Under the pieces are notes generated by a model that was not told the origin of the DNA, did no database searches, and saw only the letters and a program-made list of their open reading frames with translations. 64,000 nucleotides of DNA from Struthidea cinerea (taxonomy: Eukaryota; Chordata; Aves; Passeriformes; Corcoracidae). Shown here one piece after another: positions 1-13,158 of this stretch (position 1 is the first letter of the stretch; the number at the start of each line of letters is the position of its first letter). The translations under genes and the position numbers were made by a program. The stretch spans positions 962,857 through 1,026,856 of the forward strand of contig VZTI01004085.1 in the NCBI GenBank assembly GCA_013397865.1, given 5' to 3'.

Positions 1-876
1 AGTACAAGAAGTGTAGCAGGCGTACTAATGAACCTGCTAGAAGAGAAGAAACAACTGATTAACACCACCACTACAGCTCTCCACAGCTCAACAGAAAATA
101 CAAATCACATACACCGGCAAAGGTCTTTTGATCCAAAAAAAGACCCTCTAACAAACAAAAAAAATCTCAACCAAACAGCCCAAGGCTCAGATTACTTTAG
201 TGCTTTTTATAGAGTCCCAGGGCTCAACTGATTTTATAATAGCAAACAGGAGAAAGACTGAAAATGCCCCATCCCTCAGAGGGCAGCTCTCTTTCTCCAG
301 TTCTTTGTAACAATGTCTCTCAAGAGCGTGTCCTCTACATATTCAGTCTCTCAGGTCTGCTTCCCCAGAAAGTGAACTAGAAAGGAAGCTCAAATTAGAT
401 TCAGGCAGTGATGAACATTACCATTTTGGTGAGCTGAAGCTTGTCAAGCTCTCTTATCCTTTAGGTGAACATCACATTACCAGACCACAGGACAAAGATT
501 TGATGTGAAATTACACTTCACTGTGCATTTATAGGACAGAGAGACTGTTTTATCTTAGATGGGGGAAGAAAGATCAGACCTTTACAGAAAAGAAAAGAGA
601 ATTATTCACATTCACTGACAATAGCATCACCTTGTAGGCAAAGACCAGCGCTTTTTTCTTCTATGTATGGATTTTGTGCCCTTCTGCAAAACCTTTTTTT
701 AAGAGCATTGGAAAGAAAAGTGATAGGAGTAAATATCAGTGAAATAAATCATTCGTTCTTAAGGAATTCAAGATATAGAACAAGAGGAAATTTAAGTGAT
801 ACAAGAAATATATTCACAGAAACATGTTAACCTGGAAATTAACCACAAGGAGCTGGTTAGGAAATAAGTCTCAAGC

Positions 877-901
877 TAAATTTAAATACCATTTAAATTT
901 A
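877..901. repeat. Perfect AT-only hairpin, 11-bp arms, 3-nt loop
   Basis: TAAATTTAAAT (877-887) and ATTTAAATTTA (891-901) are exact reverse complements around ACC. The element could extrude as a cruciform or simply be AT-rich palindromic sequence. No flanking duplication was seen. Confidence 0.9.
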
Positions 902-2893
902 AATCCCATTAAATCCTGAGTCCATCCTTTCCCTACACAAGAATTTCCAGTGCAAGGAAGCTGGTAAGAGAAAAGATAAGATCAGTGCTTTGTTCAGTAG
1001 AAAACCTCAGCACAATGCCAGGGCTTAGAGCCCACACCAAGAATGACACTGACTAATAACAATAATGCTTTTCTTTTCTGTAGTGCTTTTCAGCAGAGAA
1101 TCTGGAACTACTTTCAAGTATCCATTTATTAAACTTCGCTATTGAAATTATGTGTGTGTGCACATTTTCTGTATCAAAAGAAAAGGCACATAAAGATCTG
1201 GGGCTAGATTTCTCTGTGTGTGTGTAAAAGGAAGAATAGCACAGCAGTTTCATGGTTTTTCTGGCAAGAATGCTCTTCCTCCTGTTCTTTTTTTCTGCAA
1301 CCAGAATCTTAGATCTCCACCTGCATCGTACCATGGCTCAGACAGCCTGCATTGGCACACTTATTTCTTCGGTGAGGGGCAGATTTGGTCACACTGCTCC
1401 TCAGGTAAACCAAACTAACATCTCCTGCCACCTCACGCAGCCTGGGAACACCAGAAGAGCATAAGATGCATTCCACAGTGATACAGATTTTTTTAAAAGA
1501 AACCAAAAGCCCCATGACACAAGAGACTCCCTTGCTACCATTGTTCATTCAGAGACGGGCAGTGATTCACGGGGCAAGGAAAAGTAGGGAGAGTGAGCAG
1601 GATTTCCTGAAGCAGGGACCCAGATCCCTGCTGAGCTGCTTCTTTGTCATGGGAGGCTTTGCTGGAGCACTGAACTAATCCAGGTTAAAAGAAAAAAAAA
1701 AAAATAAACAACCCTATGTTATTTAGATGTTCATTTTAGCGGGAGTCATTGTAGACCCAGCTCCAACCCCTTCACATGATGAGGGAAGCAGCAAAGAGCA
1801 GCTCAGAGACAGGAGCCAGTGACCAGCAGAGGAAGGGAACCTCCGACACCTTCATCACAGAGCAGACAGGGATCTTCAGAAAAAGCACAAGGAACAAAAC
1901 ATCATTGCCTCAATGTATCATCTTGGCCACTAGAGCAATGTGTCTTAGGGTGCAATTTCACAGAAATGTAAATTAGGGAGGTGGCAGGAATGGCTCCAGC
2001 AAGGGCTCAGGTGGCCTGGCTGCTCCCCGCCTGCCTGGGTGCAAGTGGAGCCAGAGGAGTGGCCGAGCTGAAGAGCTTTCCCACGCTGGGACACCGTCTG
2101 GTTCGCTCCTCCTCTGCTCAGGGAGCCTGTAGGATCTTACTTATCTCTGGAATACTATCCCTGTGTCACCATGGAGCCCACGTGTGTGACAGCTTTTGTG
2201 ACAGATAAGACGTAGGCATGCAGGCAAGCATTCACTTTCATCCCATACACTTCATTTTCTTAAGTGAAAACCAGGGTTGATTCATCAGTAAAACAGTTGT
2301 TTTCTGGAATTGCAAATCTCATTATCATTAGGTGCAGACACACCCAGCCACTGAAACAAGATGGGGCATTCGTTCACCTGTCTTAGCCAATACGTACTGC
2401 CAGAAGAGGAAAAAGAGCGGTATCTGCCTGAGCTAGGGCACCATACAGGGCGTGAAACCACCTCAGCAGCTCCCACCATGTGCCTCTCCTACAGTCTTCA
2501 CTTAAAACCAACAGGACAGGGGAGACAGCAAGGAAGTTTCACGACACAGTGACACCAACTCAGGCTTTCTAACAACCCTCCTTTGACCTCAAGCAGCAGA
2601 TTTCACAAACTCAATATATGCCATGAATCACTGGGATGAGAATCATGAGCTGGCCTTATCTTTTCTCCTGCCTTCATCTCAGGATGAAATGTGCTCCTTA
2701 TATTGGATGTTTACTGACTGACCCTAGGATGACACACACAGGGACATTCCCACTGGCCTGGAGATTATTGCAAGATGATGTTCAGAGCATCAAATTCAGT
2801 TTCAAATTCTCTGTTTCACTGGCAATTTTTTTCAGCTGAGAGTAGATCTCTTTTTTGGGGGGACAAAAAAAAAGGAGATATAAAAATTAAAGG

Positions 2894-2957
2894 ACTGAAA
2901 TAACCCTTCTGTTCCAGATTAAACCTTCTGTTCCTTTCTGAAATAACCTTCTGTCCC
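2894..2957. repeat. Local imperfect duplication (CTGAAATAACC...TTCTGT)
   Basis: CTGAAATAACCCTTCTGT (2894-2911) recurs as CTGAAATAACCTTCTGT (2938-2954), with another AAACCTTCTGTTCC in between at about 2920. It is a pyrimidine-biased local repeat. Confidence 0.7.
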
Positions 2958-3170
2958 CACCTTCTTCCTCTGTGTGTCTCCCAAGTAGTTTGTCAGTGCA
3001 AAAGAGCTGTTATTGCACACTGCACTTGTTTGTGACACTTGATTTCAAAAAAAGAACTGCAAACCCTTCTTCCTGAAGCAGCACTAAAACAGTTAATTAC
3101 ACTAAGCTAGTTAATAGCCTTTCATCATCAAGGACTGGTTTTTCTGCACACACAGGGACAGGATCCATTT

Positions 3171-3222
3171 ATTTTTTATGTATATTCTTTTATATACATA
3201 TTTTTTATGTATATTCTTTTAT
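3171..3222. repeat. Tandem repeat, 29-bp period, 1.8 copies
   Basis: An identical 23-bp AT-rich unit beginning ATTTTTTATGTATATTC occurs at 3171-3193 and 3200-3222, separated by ATACAT. The exact identity indicates a recent duplication. Confidence 0.92.
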
Positions 3223-3994
3223 TTATCTCACTCCTACCAGCTGTATGATAATTTATTCTCTGTCACTGTTCTTAACTCATGAGTTCATTTCAAGTGCGAT
3301 AGCAGAGAAAATACATTAACAGTTTCAGAGAATAAAACCTTTCTGAAAATGGAATCCAGCACTTTACTTTTACAAATATAGAATTTACACATTTGCACTT
3401 GGCTTAATTAATTAAATCCATACGGGAATTACCCGAGCCATACAGTAGGGCACAATACATATGCTGATAACTAATTATCATCAATTTAGGCAGGACAAAG
3501 CCAGAAAACTGTCTCAGTATGAGAGATGTGTTGGGACTGCCCAAGGAATGAGCAGAGAACCCCATGGTGACAGTAGCTGCTTCGAGGCGTCCGGGATGTG
3601 GGTTCTCAAGCTAAGACTCCACTGCAGCCAGAAGGAATGGACCCTGTCTTCCTTCCATCTGTCCCTGCACGCACATCACACGTGGCCCGTTTATTTAATT
3701 GATCTGGCTGAAGACTGAACCAGTTTGGGAAAGGTCGGCTGAGCAGTGCTGGAAACAGCTGGGAGCCAAAGGAGGGCTGGGGCCAGGCTGGGAAGAGCCT
3801 GAGCAGCTCACATAACTACACCCTTAGAAAACCTCAGCTTGCTTTAAATCACAAGTTTCTAGGATCTCGGGAACAAAAAATCTGGGAGCCTTTCTGCCAT
3901 GCTTTCCCACTATGTGAGAGCTACAACCGGTTCTGTCTTTTGTCTTGTGAAGCGAGTTGGCACAGGAACGCTCTCCTTGAGCCCGGCAGGGATG

Positions 3995-4110
3995 CTGACC
4001 GTGCTTCGCCCTCAGCAGCAGTGCCACGGCCCAGCTCGGCCCCGGGACCGCAGCCGCCGCTCTGAGGAGGATCAGCTGCTCCTGCCCCGGGAGATTAAAA
4101 ACCCTGAGCT
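3995..4110. other. Small GC-rich, CpG-dense patch
   Basis: Around 4025-4075 there are about six CpGs in 50 bp (CTCGGCCCCGGGACCGCAGC and its surroundings) in an otherwise CpG-poor, AT-rich neighbourhood. Short frames run through it on both strands (3899-4222 plus, 3824-4027 minus), but no domain is visible. It could be a small CpG island, an old GC-rich repeat or an unrecognised exon. I cannot decide among these. Confidence 0.4.
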
Positions 4111-4772
4111 AATAGATCGAAGAGGTGGGGTTCACTTTTTTTTTTTCCCCTTAATGAAAAAGTTTTCCTACTCCCCGTTTTCCTTTTTCCTCAGCCTCTT
4201 CTGTGTAGTTAAGAGCAGTTAGAAGAGAATTAGCCAGGAAAAAGCCATCAGATCCTTGGGTAAAACAGCCACGGGGCAGAATCGCTTTCAGATCTTGGCG
4301 TGAAACGTCAGCTGTTCTCTGTAAATGGCCTTTCAGGAGAGGCAGCTCCGAGAACAGAACCGCAGAGACGGCCCAGAGCTCCTGGCAGCAGTCAGGACTG
4401 GAGGCACAATCTGATGGACAGTGCTGCCAAATTGAGAACACATCAGGTCTCTCCCCGGAGACAATGGGCCGGCTGCGAGGCAGCCTTCAGGTATGCAAAT
4501 CAGCAAAGGAAAACAGGAACCGGGAAAAGTTAGGAAAAGACATACACCCCACAATCCATTGTAACAATCATTATTATTGATTTTGCTGCTGTCTTTAAGG
4601 GAGGCATCTATTACAGGAACCAATACTTAATGAAATTAGAAAGAAACACATATGCTTTCCCATAAACACGCCGGAGACAATTGCCCATCACCACTCATTC
4701 GTTACAACTCCCTGGATTCAACCACAACCTGGAAATGACATTTCAATATTGACGCTGCTCTTAAGCAAACAT

Positions 4773-4776
<4 letters not shown>

Positions 4777-4797
<21 letters not shown>
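4777..4797. repeat. A21 homopolymer followed by GAAAGAAAAAG
   Basis: Twenty-one consecutive A residues, then a purine-rich tail. No retrotransposed sequence is recognisable immediately upstream, so it is listed as simple sequence and not as a retrocopy tail. Confidence 0.97.
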
Positions 4798-4803
<6 letters not shown>

Positions 4804-7513
4804 AAAAGAATTGTCCACGTTCCATTCCTGCTCAAATCAGATCAGTTTTCACCAGGAGCACTGAGTACAAACGTTCTCTCTCCACCAAAAAGCATTACTT
4901 GCACAGCTACTGATGTGCTCTAGTCAATACTCCAGTGGAAAGATAGGAACCACACAACACATAGAAGATTATTTCAGTCTTCATGTTCACCTGTCATGGC
5001 CCTGCTCATACACTGTTAATTTAATGAAGCACTTAAAAGTCAAATACCTCTCAGCTTTAAAATCATGGTTCTATTAGTCAGTATCTTGTAGCGAGAAGTT
5101 TTTCCATGTATTTAAAAAAAGAGATGCAAATCAAAGAATTGAGTATACATGGCATAATTTTTTTTGTCTGGAAAAGAAACTTATATGGTTTTTCTCATGC
5201 TTCAAAAGTGTCTGTAAAACATATCTTGAAAACTTGCATTTTTGTCCGCTTTTTTTTTAATTAATATGAAGCATGGGCAGAAGTTGCTCCTTTCCAGGTG
5301 TTGTCAGTGGAGATCATTACTGGACTCCTAAACCTGGAAATCACTCGCCATGACCTTTACTCAAAGAAGGTAACGTGTACCACCTGGACTCTTTCACAAA
5401 GGCTTTTAGCTAAAACCCTTTCAAAGCTCCTGCACACTTTGTCCAAAACAAGGTTTTTGACTTCAGCTATTACACAGTTAAACAACATAGCTTCCCAGAG
5501 AAACACCGGTGAGCTTTTTTAGATTAGCTCTGTGTACCAGGTAGAAAACCAAAATGCAAAACCATTTTATTTGATTCACTCCAAGATCAGACTCCTGGGG
5601 CTTTTCAGGTTAAAGAGGTGATTTCTGAAGTTCTGTTTGTATGTAATAGAAAATTGCTGCACTTTAGTGTAATTCTTATTCTCCAAAATACAATGTTACA
5701 AACACAGAGTTGGTACTATCATGAAAATCAGGCTGTAGCACAGACCTATCAAGCACTACATTGTACTACAGTTTAAGTAGTATTATGGCAAACCTCAAAG
5801 GGATTTTATAAAACATAACAGGCTTTTTAAAAACAATATTTTAGAGAAAGAATATTTTCTATCACTAGTATTATACTTTTTAAAAGTTACAAAGAGAACC
5901 CACAATCTATTCAATTCTACCAGTTCTCAGAATCACTTCCATAAAACCATTTTTAGATCCAGAGTGAGCCAAAAACTTGCTCAAACACCAGGTTTAAACA
6001 TACGACATGTATCACCCCAGTTCCACAGAGCCCTTCAGCCTGTGATAATTTTAAGCCCATTTAAGTCTCACTTAGGTTGATACCAGTAAGAGCTGCAAGG
6101 TCTTAGCAATGGGTCCTTCTTTCCTTTCAAAGCACTTTGACTATATTTATACCAACACAGCAATGCAGTCCCTACTGCTCTCTCTCAAAAGAAAATTAAA
6201 ATCCTCCTAGGATTTGGGTGGAAGACACTGTGACACAGAGGCTGCTGTAGGTCCCAGTTCAGCCCTGGCTAGAACTGCCAGAGAGGGTGGCTTTGTGCCA
6301 GGCTGGAGAAGGAACGGCCGCTGCCTCCTGCTGCCCCGCGCTGTCTGAGCCTCGGCTGCTGCACGAGCCATTTCCCCACCAAGGTTCTCACACCGCAGCT
6401 GCATCTCTCTGCACAGAGATTCGATGAGCCACAGCAATAAAAATGAATCAGAGCTTAGGAGAAAATATTATAGCTTCTAACATTTGGAAGCTTTAATATT
6501 TTGGATTTTGCTTCATCCTTTCACAAAAGCAGTCTCTGCCTTGAATAGCTTCATAGTGCAAAACCTTTTGTTTCAGCTGCCCCCAAAATCAGCAAGCAAT
6601 CCAGGTTTCAGTTTCACCAGGGTATAGCACGGTGGTTGATCACAACTCAGACTGCAAAACTGGGCTGGTCTGCACATGCCATTTTATAATTTAGGAAACA
6701 GGAAGGTGGGAAGTGGAGCTATACACATCCATATTCCATCTCTGTGCTGAAGCAGAACAAGCTCAAAAGGAGGCTACCAGAAGACCCTATGCAAAATTCC
6801 TGTAATGTGTGCACTTCCACAAGTTTTAAATCATGACAGTCGTGATGACATCTGTGCCAGTGAACACGCAGAGCTTTGTCACGCTGTTGTTGGCTTTCTT
6901 CTCTCAGCAGCTCCACTTATATTTGTGTGCTTCTGTGAAGAACTCCAGCATGTCCTCCTGGGCGGCAGGACACGGAGTGAAGAAAGCCGTTAGCAAATCA
7001 ATCCTAAAGTGATTTATTTCCAAGTGGCAGATACCAAGCAGGCACCGTATATTTATCATTTGGACAAGGCCTTAATAAAGATAGATTCGAAGTGTAAGTC
7101 TTTCTAAGAAACAGCCTCAGCTGCAGACACATGCCAAAGCTGCCCCCACTGTTTAATTAGTCTCATACGCTTCAGCTGGGGTTTAACATGCATGATGTTT
7201 GCTTTCACTTATGAATATTACAACTAGTTCTCTAAAACAACAGGTTGCCCAGACCAAATAGCATGAAACCCTTTTGAGATATCTATTGATTATTTGTGTT
7301 GGAAAAAATATTACAAATCAAAACATCCTCCCTGAGACAGTAATTGACATGTATTTATTACCTCTATACAGGTATTTTAAAACACCTTGTTAAAATAACA
7401 TGAGCAACACTGCATCCCGTGGAAGACTCAGATTAAATGACCAATCTAGGGCAATACGTGCATTGCTTTAAAAGAATTTCTTCTCCTCTTTAGAAACTGA
7501 GCATTGTAAAACT

Positions 7514-7528
7514 GGGGGGGGGGGGGGG
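7514..7528. repeat. G15 homopolymer
   Basis: Fifteen consecutive G residues, followed by ACGAGGGAGGAGAAGG. Long G runs are uncommon and are prone to sequencing length error and to G-quadruplex formation. The purine bias continues to about 7547. Confidence 0.95.
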
Positions 7529-8474
7529 ACGAGGGAGGAGAAGGAAGCAGCACACAGTTTCTTTTTGTCCATAAAAATGCACTAAGCCTCCTTTTATTTA
7601 TGCCTAGATGGCCATCCATCATATAAATCATCTATTATTTACTGTAATTTACAGTATTTTCTGTGCTGCATGGTGCACTTTCCCAGTTTCTTTGAGACTA
7701 ACCTAGAGCCAACCCCATCTTCTTGCACAGATGATATTACTTTCAAGTCAGTGGGAGCACACAGGTTGCAGAAATGAGGTTGAGCTACTCCGAGGGATTT
7801 GGATACACATTGCACCAAAATGAACGAAAAGTAAATCTTCTGCATGCCTTGAAAATCTCATTTGCTCCTCTGAACTTAATTCAGCTATACAAGTTCTCTC
7901 TGTTCAGGGGCTCAGTAATATTTTACCTATTCCTTTATGCAGAGCTGCCACAGGATAGTGTGCTCTGTGGCTATGTCTATTTGCTTTATGAAATACAACC
8001 ATAACAAACCTGAGGCTAATGTCAAATTTCAACTATAAATAACTCTATACTAGCAACTGACTGTTCAGCTCTCCTGCCCCACACATGTAATATGAACCAA
8101 GCACTTTGCTTGAGCACTCTGCCATCAGCCAGGAATAACCTTTCAGAAGTCAAGGGAACCACGTGGAATAAATCCACTTCAAGCGCAAAGAGAAACACTT
8201 CAAAAAAGACTAGGAGGGAATGTCTGATCTGTGATTTCTCACAGACACCAAAACCCACTATTCCACTGAAGTCAAAAGTCTGCCTTAATATCTCACCTCT
8301 CAACAGTAAGGTTAGAGGACCCTCTCTAGGGACACAACCTGCCAAACCAAGGATGCCAATCCACCAGAAAGAAGCACAGAAATAACCCATATCCCTCTCC
8401 CATTCACTCAATTCCTACAAACATCAACACAATTGTCCAAATGGAAAGCAGAGCCACGCTGCACCAGGCAGTCA

Positions 8475-8500
8475 CTATCATCCATTGCAGTGGATGATAG
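8475..8500. repeat. Perfect inverted repeat, 10-bp arms, 6-nt loop
   Basis: CTATCATCCA (8475-8484) and TGGATGATAG (8491-8500) are exact reverse complements around TTGCAG. The arms have mixed base composition, so chance is less likely than for AT-only palindromes. It is too short for a microRNA precursor. Confidence 0.92.
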
Positions 8501-11500
8501 GAACATCTGTATAAACTGGAAGCCATATTAACATCAGATAAAACTTCTTAAAAACAAAGACTCTTAAAAATATATTTTCAAACAGTTTCTAATGAAAAAT
8601 AAGCTCTTTGCTGGCATCTTCTGTTCTTACGTGCTTCCTCCAACCCTTTTTCAACTGAGAAATCCACACAAGGGCTATCCACGAATGCTCTTTACACCAA
8701 GAGCCTCAGACACTTTTTAACACCCTGCGTTTCAAACCAGTTATGCAAATGAACAGCCTTTCTTCGAGGTGACTGCCTGGGGACTATCTCCAGCCCCAAG
8801 AAATCCATGTTTTCCTAAACCTTTTAGGGCATCTCAAAGCATAACAAGTGTTAATGGCTCTTACTGATACTGTGTTGTGGCACATCTCTTCCCTTAACAA
8901 AGGGGTCAGAAGAGACTAAGGAAACCTCAGAGGAAAGTATAAGGATAAAACACACATCTTAACCCTCTCATAGGAAAAGGGAGGCAAATGAAAACACAAA
9001 CAATAAACTTCCCTGCAAGGTAAGAAAGAGAATCAGAAAGTTCTCCATATTTCGTATTATCACAAAGCCCGCACAGATTCACAAAAACACACTAAAATGC
9101 ATTTGTAGATAATCCAGCCCATGCTCTTACCTGTGTGTTGCTCAATAGTTTTCCCAAAGTTTCACAGCAGAAAGGACTGCTGGAGTGTGAAGGAGCTGCC
9201 TGAAGGTAGGGTGGAATTTAACTAAGGACTTCCACCTGATTCTCCATGTGAGGAATGCAGCTGAAAGACTATATGAAAGACACTATGGGTAATTTGCAAT
9301 TTTGGATGATCAGATGTCACCTGACAGCTTTTTAGCATTCCTTGATTCATCTGTGTTAGACAAGTATGGGAACACAGGTTTGCTAACTTAAGCTAAATGC
9401 CTCAAGGTAGTACATTAGTGAAAATGAACTTTTACAAATCCTTTTTATTTTTCTCCTATTTTATAAAAAAGAAATATATGTTACTGGGTCAGCACTAAAA
9501 CTCTGTAGCATTTATCTCAATTTGGTAATTTTAGAAATTACCTTGCCTTCACTAGGAAACTAGTGTGGAATATCAGGGGTGACAGATCAAGAACTGTAAT
9601 GCTTTACACAGAGTTTTTAAAGTCAGCTTTTGCTAGGCATTACAAAACAGTTCTCATATTACTAAGTCTGTATCTTAAAAATGGTAATCACCACCTGGCA
9701 TACTCCATCAACACTTAGAAAACCGACAAAATGAGGCTGCACTTTACATTTAGGCAGTACATCAGTAGGGAGGAAACACATCCATGTGCTAATGTAGGCA
9801 GACACACAGAAAGAGAAAGACATGAAATAGTTTAGAGGGCATTATATAATAATTGTTGGCAAGTGTTGGCTTTTTAACAGCAATGTCTTTAGAAATTGGG
9901 CAGCAACCCATCAGCCTGCAGGTGCTGAGAGGAGAATAAATTGCTTATCTGTCCCTGCTGCTCAGTCTCAGGAGAGATGCTGTATTGTGTCATTCAACTT
10001 GCTGATCTCTTCAGACAGGTTTCTCCAATGACAGAATTTTGTGCCAAAAGTGTTGGTTTACTAATAAGGAAACGTGGCTCCTCTGAATTGATATTTCTAT
10101 ATGCTGAGCACATAGGGATACCCTTGGGTAGCCACAAGGAGAACCATTTTCTAATTAATTAATCCACACATCTCCTCTTTCAGCTACATCTGTATACATC
10201 AGTACTGACATCAAATTGTCTGTTAACTTCATCAGAAGTATTTCCTTTCCCCAAATTTCCCAGGGGCTGTATCAATACCTCCGTCCCTAAATAAAAGTGG
10301 CAGGCGGATGTAAAGTGAGTATCAACTGACTCCCCTATTTGGCATACCTCCAGTGCAGCCAGCAGTTCAAAGTGCTATTAAAAGGTCAGAGATCATTCCA
10401 GTTGACAAGGCACCAACTCCAAGTGACACTCATCCAAAAGTGCTAATGGAAATGGAGACAGAAATTGGAAAACCTGTAGGAGACATTTTGACAAGCTCAG
10501 CTGAGTAAAGATCCCTGAAGGCAGACAAAGAACTAACATAAACCAGTGTTTTAAAATACCTAAAAACAAATAGGGAAACACACAGCTATAGACATGGACA
10601 GACCAGTATTCAAGAGCATTTTGAAAATTATTTTCATGCTTCAGGAATATAGAAAGCCAAATTTCTTCAATTTGATACTGCAAGCAGGTGATAAGTTTTC
10701 AAGCAAATGCAAGTTTCCCTTCTTTTGCCACCTCTATATTCTATTCCTTTTCATGCCTTTGCTTTCTTAGCGGAAAAAAAACCAAACAAAACACAACCCT
10801 GTTAAAGGGATCACATTTAATGAAAAGGGACTGAAAAGGAATTCTGACAGCCTCAGAAGTCAAGAGTTGATGCCATTCCTTATATATTATTGTATTCAGA
10901 AAATCTTACAAGTTCTCAGCCAGAGAAAATTCCCTGACTTAAAATCAATACCCAACTAAAGTCTTTTATCCTGCCAGTAATTGCTGTTTGCATGCAAAGC
11001 TGCTGCATACGCCTTCATGGGAGAAAAACTAATAGGAGTTTCCTTATATCGGCAGAAAAACAAAGAACTCTGATGCCTGCTCTTAGCACTTTTGTGCCAG
11101 GGTGGATTGAGAGGAGGTGGCAATGGCCACATCTCATGAAAGTCACGTGAAACAGCTCTCAGTTTCTTCAGTGAGTGCAAATCTCCAAATCACAACTGCC
11201 TGTTTGAGTTGTGTCAGCTCAGTGGCATGGGCAACTCCTGATGTGCTGCCCAATGTGAGTCGCTCCTGGAAGGGGACGCCCTGCTGCCTTGCAGGGAGGG
11301 GGACACACAATGGATGGACATGGACACTGAGGTGCCAGCAGTAGGGGTCAGAATGGAAAGTATCACAAATACCTATTTAAAGACAAATTCTTCCGACAAA
11401 ACCTGATCAGGCTGAAAGAAAGACATGAAAATTTTACTGCTTCTCTGACCTGCCCAGACTGCATGAATTTGGAAAAGGGGATCAGGAAGTTATTTTATTC

Positions 11501-13153
11501 AACTCTATACCACTGAGGTGATATTGGCTTGAGGGTAACAGTCTTTTCTGAAATCTGCAAAAATATCCAAGTTTCCTGTTCTTGCCTCTTATATGTCTCA
11601 GCCTTTTCCTGTTGACATGCCTGTCTCATGCACTGAGGCCTGTGGCACATCTGTGGGGATACACGTGTGCACCACACCCCCTGCAAGGGACTAAATCCCA
11701 TGTGCTAAAAACACTGTTTCGAAGCAGCATCCTGGTGATTAGCTGAAAACATGTGCTGCAAAGCTGCTACACAGTTCCATGGCCCCTCTTCTCCTTCTGG
11801 CTCCCCCCGCAGAGATCTGGTTGGTGGGGCACAAACCTGTTAACTAGGAAAGTGGAGACCCATCAGAGAGGAGCAGCCATACACCTCACAGGTGGTGCAG
11901 CAAGATCTGTTTTGCAGTCCTACACAGAGACCTTTGCATCCATCTTTCCCATTAGTCACTTTGAAATGGAGAAACAGGAAAAAAATGCTGCCTAAAGAAG
12001 GTCAAGGGACATTTGTTCTATGTTTGTTCTAATCAAGTGACCAAACTTTCTTTTGCCAGCATTTTCCAGGTAGATTCAGACTTTATCACTTGCGATTAGA
12101 CAAAAGATGAGCCGTGTCATCCTGAAAGGATCCTGGCATGGAAAGGCCATGCTCATCAAGGTCAACACATGCAGAAGGTCAACTGACATTTCATACACCT
12201 GACATTGATTCCTCCCCCAACCCTACCATGCTCTTCCTTTGAAATAGACTGATTTTAGTTTAAAGGAGAGTACAAATAAAAAGCACTGAATTCTACAGAT
12301 CACATGCATTCCAAAACTTCATAGGACGTGTGCTCTCTGTGTTGAAATTGCAATCTATCCTCTATAACATTTTCACCTGACCAGGTAGTAGCTGGTATTT
12401 GATCACCTCTGTTTGAAAGATCGAATTCTACCTTTTGTTCTCTGGGGTTGCAGGGCCATTTTAAGCTGTATTTTCTAGCTAGCCTTTCCATAACTTCTGC
12501 AGAAGCAGATAATTTCCACCAGCACATTTAATGCCAGCATTGTTTAATCCCCTCCTGAAATGCAGTGAAAGGGAATTTAGAAGCAAGTGAAAGTACCTGG
12601 GTGAATAAAGAAAGAGCATATCCCAATGTCAAAGCCTGAATTAATTATTGTGCATGCATGTTGTTTTATTATAGTCCTGACTATTAAAAATGGGCCAGTT
12701 GATCGCCATGGTGGAATGAGAGTTTGAGAACCTCATGAGCTCTCAGTGAGTCAAAATCACGCAATCCCTTGTGCTAAATAACTGTGCCAATGTGCACTGG
12801 AAATGCAGAGACAGTGTCTGCTCCTTGCTCAGCCTATTTATCACCTAAACTGGGCTGGTATGAAAAGTACGTCAAATTGCAAAGGCAATGAAGCAATGTC
12901 CAAGAAAAAGCTGGGGTTACACGGGAAAGCAGTTAGGTCTGTGGTCACCTGCACTCCTACACTGACCACTGGAATTCAGATTTGAGGCATATCTGGTGCG
13001 TTTGGGGCTTTTTCCTCTGTTTGGTAGAACTCAATTGCATTCTGTAGCTTTGTAGGTCTGATACTCAAGTAGGCAGCTTGTCTGTGTGTGGCCCTTCAGC
13101 CACTAGATCACTCAAATTCATATTAAGGAATGTGAGACAACAAAGCTGAATAG
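8501..13153. other. Unique non-coding sequence, no gene seen
   Basis: AT-rich throughout. The largest frames are under 100 codons (for example 10393-10683 minus, 11753-11995 plus) and show no domain. TGCATGCATG at about 12651 is a short palindromic run. Confidence 0.6.
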
Positions 13154-13158
13154 GAGAA
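13154..13158. repeat. Left target-site duplication of LTR copy A (GAGAA)
   Basis: This pentamer directly precedes the TG of the LTR. It differs by one base from GGGAA at 14069-14073, which directly follows the terminal CA. The mismatch would be a post-insertion substitution. Confidence 0.6.

Larger units (their letters stand above)
1..3170. other. Unique non-coding sequence, no gene seen
   Basis: AT-rich sequence containing the hairpin at 877-901, a short TG run near 1150-1165 and another at 1215-1225, and the duplication at 2894-2957. Open frames are all under 100 codons and overlap on opposite strands around 1053-1548. Nothing recognisable in them. Confidence 0.6.
3223..8474. other. Unique non-coding sequence with simple repeats, no gene seen
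   Basis: Holds the CpG patch near 4000-4110, the A21 run and the G15 run. Overlapping short frames at 3824-4623 follow the locally higher GC content. A GC-richer stretch at 6230-6400 also yields a short minus frame (6207-6437) without a domain. Confidence 0.6.

Noticed and set aside
4777..4797. A21 run as the tail of a processed retrocopy or SINE
   Set aside because: No transcript-like or SINE-like body or flanking duplication is visible upstream.
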